Part shown: positions 33,711-42,942 of the stretch, in pieces
Layout of the letters: each line of letters begins with the position of its first letter
How positions within the stretch are numbered: the first letter of the stretch is position 1
Assembly (NCBI RefSeq): GCF_014205015.1
Contig: NZ_JACHMO010000001.1
Span: 9,114,001 to 9,178,000, forward strand
Length of the DNA: 64,000 bases
Reading direction: 5' to 3'
Origin: Saccharothrix ecbatanensis
GTDB taxonomy: Bacteria > Actinomycetota > Actinomycetes > Mycobacteriales > Pseudonocardiaceae
The notes under the pieces: model-generated
What the model was told of the DNA's origin: nothing
The model's database searches: none
The model's input: the letters and a program-made list of their open reading frames with translations, nothing else
Made by a program: the position numbers and the translations under genes

Positions 33711-34973
33711 GTGAGCCGCTATCGGGTGCTGCTGGCCGCTTTGGTGGCCGTGACGTTCCTCGCCGGGCTGGGCGTTGCCGCGGTCCCGGTGAGCCCGTCC
33801 GCACCCTCGGCGTCCGCCGACACGGTTGCCTCACCTCGGGCGGACGCGATCCGGTCCCTGCTCGAACGGCGGGCGCGGGCGTTGCTGGAGCGCGACGAGA
33901 CGGCGTTCACCGCCGACCTGGACCCGTTGGCCGACCCCGGGTTCCGGCAACGGCAGCGCGACCTGTTCCGCAACCTCGCCGCCGTGCCGCTGGCCGAGTG
34001 GGACTACCTCCTGGAAGGCGAGACCGACGTCTCGTCGCTCGCCCTGCCCGCCGGCGAGTCGTGGGCGCCGAACGTGCGGCTGTCCTACCGGCTGCGCGGC
34101 GTGGACGTGGAGCCCAGCAGCCAGGGCATGGCCTACCTGTTCACCAAACACGGCGGCCGGTGGTACCTCAACTCCGACACGGCTCTCGAACCGGTCGGCA
34201 AGCGCACTTGGCGCGGGCCGTGGGACTTCGGGCCGTGTCAGGTGCTCACCGGCACCGGCGGGTTCGTGCTGAGCCACCCCGGCGGTGAGGCGCTGGCCGC
34301 GCGGGTGCTCGCCGAGTTGGACGGCGCGGTGACGGCCGTGACCGAGGTGTGGGGTCCGGCGTGGTCGCGTCAGGTGGCCGTGCTGATCCCCGGCAGCGTG
34401 GACGAGATGCGCGCGCTGGTCGGGCCGGGTTTCGCCACCGGGTCGATCGCGGGCGTCGCGGTGGCCGACCGGGTGGACCCCGACACGCACACCGCTCGTG
34501 GTCAACGGGTGGTGCTGAACCCGGACAGCGCGGGCGCGTTGTCGCCGTTGTCGCTGGGGGTGCTGCTGCGGCACGAGATCACGCACATCGCCGCGCGCGG
34601 TGAGACCGTGGACGGCGCGCCGATGTGGGTGCTGGAGGGTTTCGCGGACTACGTGGGGTATCGGCGCAGTGATGTGCCGCCGCGCAAGGCCGCGCCGTTG
34701 CTGGCGGCGCAGGTCCAGCGGGGGGTGCCCACCGCGTTGCCGACCGACGCCGACTTCCGCGGTGAGGCGATGGAGTTGGCGTACCAGCAGTCGTGGTCGC
34801 TGAACCTGTACCTGGCGTCCACTTTGGGCGAGCCGGGGTTGGTGCGGCTGCACCGACGGCTCGCGCGGGTCCCCGTGTCCGAAGTGGACGGCGTGTTGCT
34901 TGAGGTCACGGGGCAGGACACGGCGGGTCTGGTGCGGGGGTGGCAGGACTTCCTGCGGCAGACGTTCCCGTGA
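33711..34973 (+). CDS. Secreted zinc metallopeptidase-like protein (HEXXH)
   Basis: This exported protein of 420 residues has an N-terminal signal segment (YRVLLAALVAVTFLAGLGVA) and a probable cleavage near residue 36. The C-terminal half contains HEITH in LLRHEITHIAARG and, about 20 residues later, WVLEGFADYVGY. Together these form the HEXXH...E pattern of gluzincin metallopeptidases. The N-terminal half may be a substrate or chaperone-like domain. The GTG start has GGAGG close upstream. The substrate is unknown. Confidence 0.75.
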   Translation: MSRYRVLLAALVAVTFLAGLGVAAVPVSPSAPSASADTVASPRADAIRSLLERRARALLERDETAFTADLDPLADPGFRQRQRDLFRNLAAVPLAEWDYLLEGETDVSSLALPAGESWAPNVRLSYRLRGVDVEPSSQGMAYLFTKHGGRWYLNSDTALEPVGKRTWRGPWDFGPCQVLTGTGGFVLSHPGGEALAARVLAELDGAVTAVTEVWGPAWSRQVAVLIPGSVDEMRALVGPGFATGSIAGVAVADRVDPDTHTARGQRVVLNPDSAGALSPLSLGVLLRHEITHIAARGETVDGAPMWVLEGFADYVGYRRSDVPPRKAAPLLAAQVQRGVPTALPTDADFRGEAMELAYQQSWSLNLYLASTLGEPGLVRLHRRLARVPVSEVDGVLLEVTGQDTAGLVRGWQDFLRQTFP

Positions 34974-34998
34974 GGAGGCGGTCCCGTAACGTGGATGC

Positions 34999-36129
34999 GT
35001 GCGTCGGACCCTGTTGGTGACCAATGACTTCCCGCCCCGGCCCGGCGGCATCCAGGCCTACCTGCACGCGTTGGCCGTGCGGCTGCCCGAGTTGGTGGTG
35101 TACGCGCCGTCGTGGGAGTCGCCTTCCGGTTCGCACCCGGCGTTCGACGCCGTGCAGCCGTTCGAGGTGGTGCGGCATCCGGGGACGTTGATGCTGCCCA
35201 CGCCCGACGTTCTGCGGCGTGCGTCGGACATCCTGCGTGGAGCGCGCTGTGACGCCGTGTGGTTCGGGGCGGCGGCGCCGTTGGCGTTGATGGCGTCCCG
35301 GCTGCGGGCGGCGGGTGCTTCGCGGGTGGTGGCGTCGACGCACGGGCACGAGGTCGGGTGGTCGATGCTGCCGGGGGCGCGACAGGCGTTGCGGCGGATC
35401 GGGTCCGACGTGGACGTGGTGACGTTCGTGAGCCGGTACACGCGGTCGCGCTTCGCTGCGGCTTTCGGTCCGTTGGCGGCGTTGGAGCACTTGCCTTCGG
35501 GTGTGGACACGTCGGTCTTCAAGCCGGACGCCGCCGCTCGGGAGTCGCTTCGGGCGCGGTACGGGTTGGGTGACCGGCCGGTGGTGGTGTGCGTGTCGCG
35601 TCTCGTGCCGCGGAAGGGGCAGGACGTGCTGGTGCGGGCGTTGCCTGAGATCCGGCGGCAGGTGCCCGACGCGGCGTTGCTGCTGGTGGGTGGTGGACCG
35701 TACCGGGGGACTTTGGAGCGCCTGGCCGCTTCGGTCGGGGTGTCGGAGCACGTGGTGATGACCGGGTCCGTGCCGTGGGAAGAGCTGCCGGGGCACTACA
35801 ACGCGGGTGACGTGTTCGCCATGCCGTGCCGGACGCGCGGTCGTGGGCTGGACGTCGAGGGTCTGGGCATCGTGTACCTGGAGGCGTCGGCGACCGGGCT
35901 GCCGGTCGTGGCGGGGCGTTCGGGTGGGGCGCCGGAGACCGTGCGCGACGGGGTGACCGGGCGTGTGGTGAACGGACGTGAGGTGGCGGAGGTCGCCAAC
36001 GCCGTCGCTTCGCTCCTGGCCGATCCCGGCACCGCCGCCAAGATGGGCGCCGCCGGGCGTGAGTGGGTCACCGCGAGCTGGCGCTGGGACGTCCTGGCCG
36101 ACCGCCTCGCCGGCTTGATCAACTCCTGA
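34999..36129 (+). CDS. pimB: PimB'-type mannosyltransferase (GT4 family)
   Basis: This GT-B glycosyltransferase of 376 residues is predicted to add the second mannose (GDP-mannose dependent, alpha-1,6) to phosphatidylinositol monomannoside on the inner face of the membrane. Features are TNDFPPRPGGIQAYLHALA at the N-terminus, the nucleotide-sugar-binding segment VSRLVPRKGQD and the C-terminal GLGIVYLEASATGLPVV, whose glutamate is the retaining GT4 signature. It corresponds to Rv2188c by order and content. The stop codon is part of a repeat element shared with 46.6 kb. Confidence 0.88.
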   Translation: MRRTLLVTNDFPPRPGGIQAYLHALAVRLPELVVYAPSWESPSGSHPAFDAVQPFEVVRHPGTLMLPTPDVLRRASDILRGARCDAVWFGAAAPLALMASRLRAAGASRVVASTHGHEVGWSMLPGARQALRRIGSDVDVVTFVSRYTRSRFAAAFGPLAALEHLPSGVDTSVFKPDAAARESLRARYGLGDRPVVVCVSRLVPRKGQDVLVRALPEIRRQVPDAALLLVGGGPYRGTLERLAASVGVSEHVVMTGSVPWEELPGHYNAGDVFAMPCRTRGRGLDVEGLGIVYLEASATGLPVVAGRSGGAPETVRDGVTGRVVNGREVAEVANAVASLLADPGTAAKMGAAGREWVTASWRWDVLADRLAGLINS

Positions 36130-36174
36130 GCGTTGAATTCAGGGGTCCCGAACGTAGGACCTCTGAATTCAACG
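36127..36174. repeat. Inverted repeat between pimB and the AfsR-like gene, related to the 46.5-kb array
   Basis: CGTTGAATTCAGGGGTCC (36131-36148) and GGACCTCTGAATTCAACG (36157-36174) form an 18-bp stem with one G-T pair and an eight-base loop. Positions 36127-36160 match 46637-46670 at 31 of 34 bases, so this is a dispersed family. It lies between convergent genes and begins in the pimB stop codon. Bidirectional termination is the likely role. Confidence 0.8.
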
Positions 36175-39129
36175 TTCGGAACGGGTGGTGGGGTCGGACA
36201 GGGCGGCGTGGACGGCGGCCAGTTCGGTCCGGGCGGAACGCTCGGTCACGCGCAGGCCCAGGTTCGCGGTGAGGGTGACGGCCTCGGTGGCCAGGGTCTC
36301 CGCCTCGGTCGGCTCGCCCAGAAGACGCCGGACGCCGGCCAGTCCGACGAGGGCACGCGCCTCACCCGGGAGGTAGCCGATCCGACGCGCCTTCGTGAGG
36401 GCCTGCTGGAACTGCTCGTCGGCGGTGCGGAGCGAGCCCAGGCCACGGTTCGCGGACGCCATCACCACCAGCACGTTCGTGGTGATCCGCTGGTCGCCGT
36501 CCTCCCGCAACTCCGTCAACGCCTGATCCGCCAACGCCAGCGCCTCGGCGTGCTCACCCAAGTCCAGCCGCACGGACGCGACGGTCTCCAACACCCGTGC
36601 GGTGGACTCGCGGCAACCCATGTCGGCCGACAGGCGCAGCGCCTCGGAGAGGTGGGTGAGCGCGCGCCGCGGCTCGCCCATCAGCTGCGACGCCACACCG
36701 AGCAACGTCAACGCGCTGATCTCACTGGCCCGCATACCGTGCTCGACGCTGATCGCCAGCGCCTCGCCGAGCAGGTCCGCCGCCTCGGCCAGCTCACCGG
36801 TCTCGATCGCCAGCACGCCCAACCCGGTCAGCACACCCGTCTCACCCGACCGCGGCGCACCGGACTCGCGCTTCAACGCCAGGCACGTCTCCAGGTCGTC
36901 GCGCGCCCCCGCCATGTCGCCGGCTTCCATCCGCACGACGCCCAGGTAGCTGCGCACGCCCGCCTCCGACGCCAGGTCACCGGACGTCCGGTGCAGGTCC
37001 ACCGCCCGCGTGTAGTGCGCGATGGACGTGTTGAAGTCGCCGAGCCGCCAGTGCAACGTGGCCAGGTTCTGGTGCATCGCCGCTTCACCCGCCACGTCAC
37101 GCTGCTCGTGCGCCGCGTCCATCCCGTACCGCGCCGTCGACAGCCACTCGGAGACGTGCTTGCCGATCCACAGGTACCCGCGCAGCCCGTCGGCCAGCCG
37201 CCACGACACCGCGGCCGGCCCCCGTTCCGCCGCCGAACGGATCGCCGCGGTCAGGTTCGCCCGCTCCGCGTCCAGCCACGCCCGCGCCTGCGCCGCCGTC
37301 TCGACCCGCGGCAACCGCACCGCCCGGCCGACCGTCGCGGGCAGCCGCATCAGGTCCGGGTACAGCAGCTCCGCGCAGTGGTCCACCGCACGCACGTAGA
37401 ACTCCAGCACCCGAACCCGTGCCGCGCCCACGTCCGGCTCGACGTCCGCCACCTCGGCGGCGAACCGCGCCAGCTCGTCGTGGAACGCGTACCGCCCCGA
37501 CCCGGAACGCACGAGCCGCGCCTTGGTCAGCTGGTCGAGCAGGGCCGCGGCCTCGTGCACCGGCAGGTCCGCCGCGTTCGCCGCCGCCTCGGTGGTGAAG
37601 TCCGGCCCCGGCACCACGCTCAGCAACGCGAACAACCGCCGTGCGGCCGGAGGAAGCGTGGCGTGCGCGAGCTCCAGCGGACCGCGATCGCGCAGCCGCT
37701 CCAGGTACCGCGACACGGAACCGCCACCGACCGCCGCCGCCGCGATGTCCAACGTCAACGGCAGGTGCCCGCACCGCCGCGCCAACTCCTCCGCCGGCTG
37801 CCCCGACCGCCGCAGCAGCGTCAGCGACTCGTGCGGCTCGAACACGTCCAGCCCCACCCGGCGGGCGCCGTCCACGGCGATCAGGCCACGCAGGTCGTCC
37901 CGGCTCGTCACCAGCACCGGGCAGCTCGCCGCGCCGGGCAGCAGGGGCCGCACCTGGTCAGGGGCGGCGGCGTTGTCCAGCACCAGCAGCATCCGCCGAC
38001 CGGTCAGCAACGACCGGAACAGCGTGCTCTGCTCGTCCACGTCCACCGGGATCTGCTCCGGCGGCACGCCGAGCGCCCGCAGGAACCGGGTCAGCACCTC
38101 CACCACCGGCATCGCCGGCCCGGACGCGTAACCACGCAGGTCGACGTACAGCCGCCCGTCCGGGAACCGGTCCCGCAGCCGGTGCGCCACGTGCACCGCC
38201 AACGCCGTCTTGCCGACCCCGGGCACACCGGTCAACGCCACGATCGGCACGGCGGTCCGCGGCCCGTCCGGCGCGATCAGCCGGGAGATCCGGTCCACCA
38301 GCTCGGTCCGACCGACGAACCCCGGCACGTCCGGCGGCAGCTGGTCCGGCCCCGGGTCGGTCTGTTCGGCGGGCGCGGCCAGGCTCGGGTCGCCGACCAG
38401 GATCGCCTGGTGCAGCTCGCGCAGCGCCAGCCCGGGTTCGACGCCGAGCTGATCGCCCAGCATCCGGTCGACCCGGCGGAACGCCTCCAGCGCCTCGGCC
38501 TGCCTGCTGCCCCGGTACAGCGCCACCATCAGCTGCGCCCAGAACCGCTCACGCAGCGGGTGGTCCGTGGTCAGCGATCGCAGCACCGGCACCAGCCGCT
38601 CGTGGTTGCCCAGCGCGAGTTCGACGTCGTTGCGCTCCTCGTGCACCACCAGCAGCCGTTCGGCCAGCCTCGGCACGGTTCCGTCGCGCAGCGCGTCCGA
38701 CGGCACGTCCGACAGCGCCGTGCCGCGCCACAGCGCCAATGCCTGCGCGTACAGCTCGGCCGCGTCCGCCAGGTGCCCGGACTGGGCGGCCTGCCGGGCG
38801 AGGCCGGCGGTGGTGGTGAACCGGTGCACGTCCACCTGTTCCGGCGGCACGACCAACCGGTAGCCGTCCGAAGTGGTCCGGATCAGGGACGGGTCGCCGA
38901 GGAGCTGCCGCAGCCGCATGACGTAGGTCTGCAACGTGCCGCGCGTGCGGGCGGGAGGGTCGTCGCCCCACAGGAACGAGACCAGTTCGCCAATTGAGAC
39001 GACCCGGCCGGCGCGCAGTGACAGCGCGGCCAGCAACGCCCGGTGCTTACCCGCGCGCACGGACACCGGTTGACCATGTATGCGCACTTCAAGGGGGCCT
39101 AGAAGGCCGAACCACGGCCCAGCGCCCAT
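36169..39129 (-). CDS. AfsR/SARP-family regulator with NB-ARC and TPR domains
   Basis: This large regulator has 986 residues from the ATG at 39129. Domain order: winged-helix DNA-binding domain (about 5-80, starting FGLLGPLEVRIHGQPVSVRA), BTAD (about 90-250), NB-ARC ATPase with P-loop GVPGVGKTALAVHVA (about 300-315) and VLVTSRDD sensor, then TPR repeats to the C-terminus. These proteins typically activate secondary-metabolite or developmental genes; the target is unknown. It is inserted between pimB and fadD15, which are adjacent in mycobacteria. A GTG at 39165 would add 12 residues, but GAGGGGA precedes 39129. Confidence 0.92.
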   Translation of the reverse strand: MGAGPWFGLLGPLEVRIHGQPVSVRAGKHRALLAALSLRAGRVVSIGELVSFLWGDDPPARTRGTLQTYVMRLRQLLGDPSLIRTTSDGYRLVVPPEQVDVHRFTTTAGLARQAAQSGHLADAAELYAQALALWRGTALSDVPSDALRDGTVPRLAERLLVVHEERNDVELALGNHERLVPVLRSLTTDHPLRERFWAQLMVALYRGSRQAEALEAFRRVDRMLGDQLGVEPGLALRELHQAILVGDPSLAAPAEQTDPGPDQLPPDVPGFVGRTELVDRISRLIAPDGPRTAVPIVALTGVPGVGKTALAVHVAHRLRDRFPDGRLYVDLRGYASGPAMPVVEVLTRFLRALGVPPEQIPVDVDEQSTLFRSLLTGRRMLLVLDNAAAPDQVRPLLPGAASCPVLVTSRDDLRGLIAVDGARRVGLDVFEPHESLTLLRRSGQPAEELARRCGHLPLTLDIAAAAVGGGSVSRYLERLRDRGPLELAHATLPPAARRLFALLSVVPGPDFTTEAAANAADLPVHEAAALLDQLTKARLVRSGSGRYAFHDELARFAAEVADVEPDVGAARVRVLEFYVRAVDHCAELLYPDLMRLPATVGRAVRLPRVETAAQARAWLDAERANLTAAIRSAAERGPAAVSWRLADGLRGYLWIGKHVSEWLSTARYGMDAAHEQRDVAGEAAMHQNLATLHWRLGDFNTSIAHYTRAVDLHRTSGDLASEAGVRSYLGVVRMEAGDMAGARDDLETCLALKRESGAPRSGETGVLTGLGVLAIETGELAEAADLLGEALAISVEHGMRASEISALTLLGVASQLMGEPRRALTHLSEALRLSADMGCRESTARVLETVASVRLDLGEHAEALALADQALTELREDGDQRITTNVLVVMASANRGLGSLRTADEQFQQALTKARRIGYLPGEARALVGLAGVRRLLGEPTEAETLATEAVTLTANLGLRVTERSARTELAAVHAALSDPTTRSER

Positions 39130-39313
39130 CCGTTTGCGTCCCCTCGTTCCGCCTCCCCCCGGCACAGCCTAGGACGGGCGCTGACGGCGCGAGTCACCGC
39201 CGCGTCAGCGATACGACAGCGCGCTCCTGCACTCTTGGAGATGTCCCGGTTGGGGGACCGGGACAACAAAACTTCTCGGGTCCGCGTCATGCGGATACGC
39301 GATCACTGGGGGT

Positions 39314-39348
39314 CGAGTGGCCCGCACCGAACAGGTGCGGGCCACTCG
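39314..39348. terminator. Terminator of fadD15
   Basis: CGAGTGGCCCGCACC (39314-39328) pairs perfectly with GGTGCGGGCCACTCG (39334-39348) around GAACA, 26 bases after the fadD15 stop. The rest of the gap back to 39130 probably holds the promoter of the AfsR-like gene. Confidence 0.85.
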
Positions 39349-39374
39349 TCTTATCCGGTCGGAGGAGCCGAAAC

Positions 39375-41183
39375 TCAGTTCGCGTAGATCGCTTCGATGT
39401 CCTGCTTGAAGGTGCTGGCAACCACCGAGCGGCGGAGCTTGAGGCTCGGGGTCATCTCGCCGCCGGCCTCGGTGAAGTCGACCGGCAGGATGCGGAACTT
39501 CTTGATCGCCTCCGCCTTGGACACCGACAGGTTGGCCTCGTCCACCGCGGCCTGGATCTCGCCGCGCAGCGTCTCGTCGTCCACCATCTCCGCCACGGTC
39601 GCCGACGCCGACTTCCCGTGCTGTTCCTTCCACGTCGGGAAGAACTCCGGGTCGACCGTGATCAACGCGCCGATGAACGGCTGCGCGTCGCCGACCACCA
39701 TGCACTGGCTGATCAACGGGTGGGCGCGGAGGCGGTCTTCGAGGACGGCGGGCGAGACGTTCTTGCCGCCGGCCGTGACGATGATCTCCTTCTTGCGCCC
39801 GGTGATCCTGACGAAACCGTCGTCGTCCAGCTCGCCGAGGTCGCCGGAGTGGAACCAGCCGTCCTCCAGCGCCTCCGCGGTGGCCTGCTCGTTGTTCCAG
39901 TAGCTGCGGAACACGATGTCGCCCTTGATCAGGATCTCGCCGTCCTCGGCGATGCGCACCGACGTGCCGATCACCGGCCGGCCCACCGTGCCCACCCGGA
40001 ACGCCGCCTTGGTGTTCACGCTGGCCGCCGCGCTGGTCTCGGTCAGGCCGTAGCCCTCCAGCACCGGCACGCCCACACCGCGGAAGAAGTGGGCCAGCCG
40101 CTCACCGAGCGGCGCGCCGCCGGACACCGCCGCGATGCACCGGCCGCCGAGCGCCGCCTGGAGCTTGCTGTAGACGAGCTTCGAGAACACCGCGTGCTTG
40201 ACCTTGAGCCCGAGGCCCGCGCCGCCGGTGTCCTGCGCCTGGCTGTACTGCACCGCGGTCGCCTCGGCGGCGTCGAAGATCTTGCCCTTGCCCGCCGCGT
40301 GCGCCTTCTGCTTCGCGCCGTTGTAGACCTTCTCGAACACGCGAGGCACGGCCACGACGAACGTCGGCCGGAACGACTGGAGGTCCGGCACCAGGTTCTT
40401 CACGTCCCAGGTGTGGCCCATGGTGACCCGCGTGTAGACGCCCGTCACCGACAGGGCGCGGGCCAGGATGTGGGCCAGCGGCAGGAACAGCAGCAGCGAG
40501 TTGCCCGCCCGCATGAGCTCCGGGAACGCCGCGAGCCCGCCGCGCACCTCGGCCAGCAGATTGCGGTGGGTCAGCTCGCAGCCCTTCGGGCGGCCGGTGG
40601 TGCCGGAGGTGTAGACGATCGTCGCGGTGTCGTCCGCGCTGACCTCCTTGCGCCGGGCCCGCGCGTCGTCGTCGGACACCGTGGCGCCCAACGCGGTCAG
40701 CTCGTCGATCGCGCCCGCCGCGTCACCGGAGGGGCCGTCGATCTGCCACACGTGCCGCACCTCGGGCAGGCCGGACACCACCGAGTCCACCGTCGCGCGG
40801 TGGTCGGAGGTCTCCACGAACACGGCCTTGGCCGAGGAGTCGGACAGGATCCACTCGACCTGCTCCGCGGAGGAGGTCTCGTAGATCGGGACCACGATCC
40901 CGCCCGCGTGCCAGATGGCGAAGTCGAGAAGGGTCCACTCGTAGCGGGTCTTGGACATCAGCCCGACCCTGTCGCCGACCTGGATACCCGCCGCGACCAT
41001 GCCCTTGGCCACGGCCAGCACCTGGGCGGCGAAATCACGGGCGGTGACGTCCACCCATGTCCCGTCCACGCGGCGGCGGAAGCTGACGGCGTTGCCGAAG
41101 CGCTCCGCGTTCGCCCACACCATGTCGGTGAGGTTCTCCTCGGCAGCCACAGTGGCGGTGGCGGGGACGCTGAACTCGCGCAC
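39375..41183 (-). CDS. fadD15: Long-chain fatty acid-CoA ligase
   Basis: This AMP-forming ligase activates fatty acids to acyl-CoA. The 602-residue protein has the ATP/AMP motif TIVYTSGTTGRPKG (about residues 189-202), the second conserved block GYGLTETSAAASVN, then SGDLGELDDDGFVRITGRKK with the hinge. It corresponds to FadD15 (Rv2187) by synteny with pimB and the SRPBCC/ArsA cluster. The divergent gene begins about 110 bases away. Confidence 0.93.
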   Translation of the reverse strand: MREFSVPATATVAAEENLTDMVWANAERFGNAVSFRRRVDGTWVDVTARDFAAQVLAVAKGMVAAGIQVGDRVGLMSKTRYEWTLLDFAIWHAGGIVVPIYETSSAEQVEWILSDSSAKAVFVETSDHRATVDSVVSGLPEVRHVWQIDGPSGDAAGAIDELTALGATVSDDDARARRKEVSADDTATIVYTSGTTGRPKGCELTHRNLLAEVRGGLAAFPELMRAGNSLLLFLPLAHILARALSVTGVYTRVTMGHTWDVKNLVPDLQSFRPTFVVAVPRVFEKVYNGAKQKAHAAGKGKIFDAAEATAVQYSQAQDTGGAGLGLKVKHAVFSKLVYSKLQAALGGRCIAAVSGGAPLGERLAHFFRGVGVPVLEGYGLTETSAAASVNTKAAFRVGTVGRPVIGTSVRIAEDGEILIKGDIVFRSYWNNEQATAEALEDGWFHSGDLGELDDDGFVRITGRKKEIIVTAGGKNVSPAVLEDRLRAHPLISQCMVVGDAQPFIGALITVDPEFFPTWKEQHGKSASATVAEMVDDETLRGEIQAAVDEANLSVSKAEAIKKFRILPVDFTEAGGEMTPSLKLRRSVVASTFKQDIEAIYAN

Positions 41184-41296
41184 GTCGACCTCCGGACGAT
41201 TCGTTTGTTACCGGTGGGGAAACTTAGCCTGTGATTCCGGCGATACACCAGGCTGGTGGGCACTTCCGTAACCGTGTCGTGGCACTCTTCCCATCC

Positions 41297-41677
41297 GTGC
41301 CCAGTGTCGACGTCGTGGACGAGACGTTCCTCGCAGTGCCTCCGGACGTGGTTGCCGCCGCCTTCGCGCCGCCCGCGGCATGGGCGGCATTCTGGCCCGA
41401 CCTGACCCTCGACGTCTACGCCGATCGGGGGACCGAGGGCTTCCGCTGGACGGTGGCGGGCGCGCTGGTCGGAACGATGGAGGTGTGGCTGGAGCCCATC
41501 ATGGACGGCACCCTGTTGCACTACTTCCTCCGTGCCGACCTGCCTGGGGACGCCTCTGACCAGCGGGTACGGCGTGAAGTGCGCCGCCGTCAGCTGGCCG
41601 CCAAAGAGGTCTCGCTCGGCCTGAAAGTGATCTTGGAGGAGGGTCGGCCGCCCGGAGTCCCACCCCTTCTGCCGTAG
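41297..41677 (+). CDS. SRPBCC-like (polyketide cyclase/START fold) protein
   Basis: This protein of about 126 residues has a START/SRPBCC-like order: DVVDETFLAVPPDVVAAAFA, AAWAAFWPDLTLDVYADRG, TMEVWLEPIMDGTLLHYFLR and a long C-terminal helix rich in R and E. Such folds bind hydrophobic ligands. The start is uncertain: GTG 41297, GTG 41279 or GTG 41231 are all in frame and none has a good ribosome-binding site. It is divergent from fadD15 and is probably the homologue of Rv2186c or a relative. Confidence 0.65.
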   Translation: MPSVDVVDETFLAVPPDVVAAAFAPPAAWAAFWPDLTLDVYADRGTEGFRWTVAGALVGTMEVWLEPIMDGTLLHYFLRADLPGDASDQRVRREVRRRQLAAKEVSLGLKVILEEGRPPGVPPLLP

Positions 41678-41688
41678 ATTTGGGTCTT

Positions 41689-42477
41689 GTGCGGGTTCAC
41701 GTCGTCTCGGACGTCCACGGCAACGCGGAGGCACTGGCCCGCGCCGGGGACGGTGCCGACGCGCTGGTGGTGCTGGGTGACCTGGTCGATTTCGTCGACT
41801 ACTACGACCACGGCAAGGGCATCCTGGGCCGGGTGTTCGGCGCGGAGAAGGTCGAGGTGTTCGCCCGGCTGCGGCGCGGCAGGCTCGGCGCCGAGACGGT
41901 CCGCTACATGCGGTCGCTCTGGGAGAGCCTGGACAACGCCGCGGACGTCGTCCAAGAGGCGATCGTCGAGCAGTACACCGAGCTGTTCGGCGCGATGAGC
42001 GCGCCCACCTACGCCACGCCGGGCAACGTGGACAGCCCTGAGCTGTGGCCGAGGTTCGCCCGCGACGGCGTGCACATCCTGGACGGACAGGCCGTCGACA
42101 TCGGCGGGCTGCGGTTCGGCTTCGCGGGCGGCGCGCTGCTGCACCCCGGTTTCGTGCCGAACCGGCGCGGTCCGTGGCGGCCCTACTTGCGCACCGAGGA
42201 CGAGTTCGGCGCGGCGTTGGCGGGGCTGGGCGAGGTCGACGTCCTGTGCACCCACGTGCCGCCCGCGGTGGCCGAGCTGACCTACGATGTGGTCGCCCGC
42301 CGGCCGGAGCTGGGCTCCACGTCGCTGCTGAAGGTGATCGAGCGCGACCGGCCGCGGTGGTCCGTCTTCGGGCACGTGCACCAGCCCATGGCGCGCAGGG
42401 TGCGGGTCGGCTGGACCGAGTGCGTCAACGTCGGCCACTTCCAGCGCAGCGGCACGCCCCACGTCCTGCGTTGGTGA
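41689..42477 (+). CDS. Metallophosphoesterase
   Basis: This calcineurin-like phosphoesterase has about 262 residues. The metal-site motifs occur in order: SDVHGN (residues about 6-11), LGDLVDFVD, PGNVDS in place of the usual GNHD/E, a CTHVPP segment and the C-terminal GHVHQP. The replacement of the GNHD histidine by V is noteworthy, though the rest of the site is intact. The start GTG at 41689 gives MRVHVVSDVHG. The physiological substrate is unknown. It is co-directional with its neighbours. Confidence 0.85.
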   Translation: MRVHVVSDVHGNAEALARAGDGADALVVLGDLVDFVDYYDHGKGILGRVFGAEKVEVFARLRRGRLGAETVRYMRSLWESLDNAADVVQEAIVEQYTELFGAMSAPTYATPGNVDSPELWPRFARDGVHILDGQAVDIGGLRFGFAGGALLHPGFVPNRRGPWRPYLRTEDEFGAALAGLGEVDVLCTHVPPAVAELTYDVVARRPELGSTSLLKVIERDRPRWSVFGHVHQPMARRVRVGWTECVNVGHFQRSGTPHVLRW

Positions 42478-42504
42478 GCAGAACTACCGGGTAGCCTCCC
42501 GGAC

Positions 42505-42942
42505 ATGGCCGACGAGTCCACCCAGTCCATCGTCATCGACGCGACGCCCGAGGAGATCGTGGCGGTCATCGCCGACTTCGACGCCTACCCCCAGTGGGCC
42601 AACGGCGTGAAGCGCACCGAGGTGCTGGAGACCGGGGCGGACGGCCGCGCGGCCCAGGTCAGGTTCAACATCGACCAGGGCCCGATCAAGGACGAGTACG
42701 TGCTCGCGTACGACGAGTGGTCCACGAAGAAGATCTCGTGGCACCTGGTCAAGGGCCAGATGCAGAAGTCGCAGGAGGGCAGCTACGCGCTGACCCCCAA
42801 GGGCGGCTCGACCGAGGTCACCTACACCCTCTCGGTGCAGCTGATCGTGCCGATGATCGGCCTGTTCCGCCGCAAAGCCGAGAAGATGATCATGGACACC
42901 GCGCTCAAGGAGCTCAAGCGGCGGGTGGAAAACGCTGGATGA
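42505..42942 (+). CDS. SRPBCC family protein (Rv2185c/TB16.3 type)
   Basis: This START-like lipid-binding-fold protein of 145 residues starts MADESTQSIVIDATPEEIVA and continues with AVIADFDAYPQWANGVKRTE, the classic SRPBCC N-terminal helix-grip pattern, ending in a long helix (RKAEKMIMDTALKELKRRVE). It corresponds to Rv2185c by order. Its stop overlaps the ArsA-like start by four bases, suggesting they work together. Confidence 0.9.
   Translation: MADESTQSIVIDATPEEIVAVIADFDAYPQWANGVKRTEVLETGADGRAAQVRFNIDQGPIKDEYVLAYDEWSTKKISWHLVKGQMQKSQEGSYALTPKGGSTEVTYTLSVQLIVPMIGLFRRKAEKMIMDTALKELKRRVENAG

Noticed and set aside
36133..38997. 954-codon open frame on the plus strand
   Set aside because: It is antisense to the AfsR-like gene, arginine/histidine/proline-rich and low-complexity: a shadow of GC-rich codon bias. 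The minus strand has clear domains.
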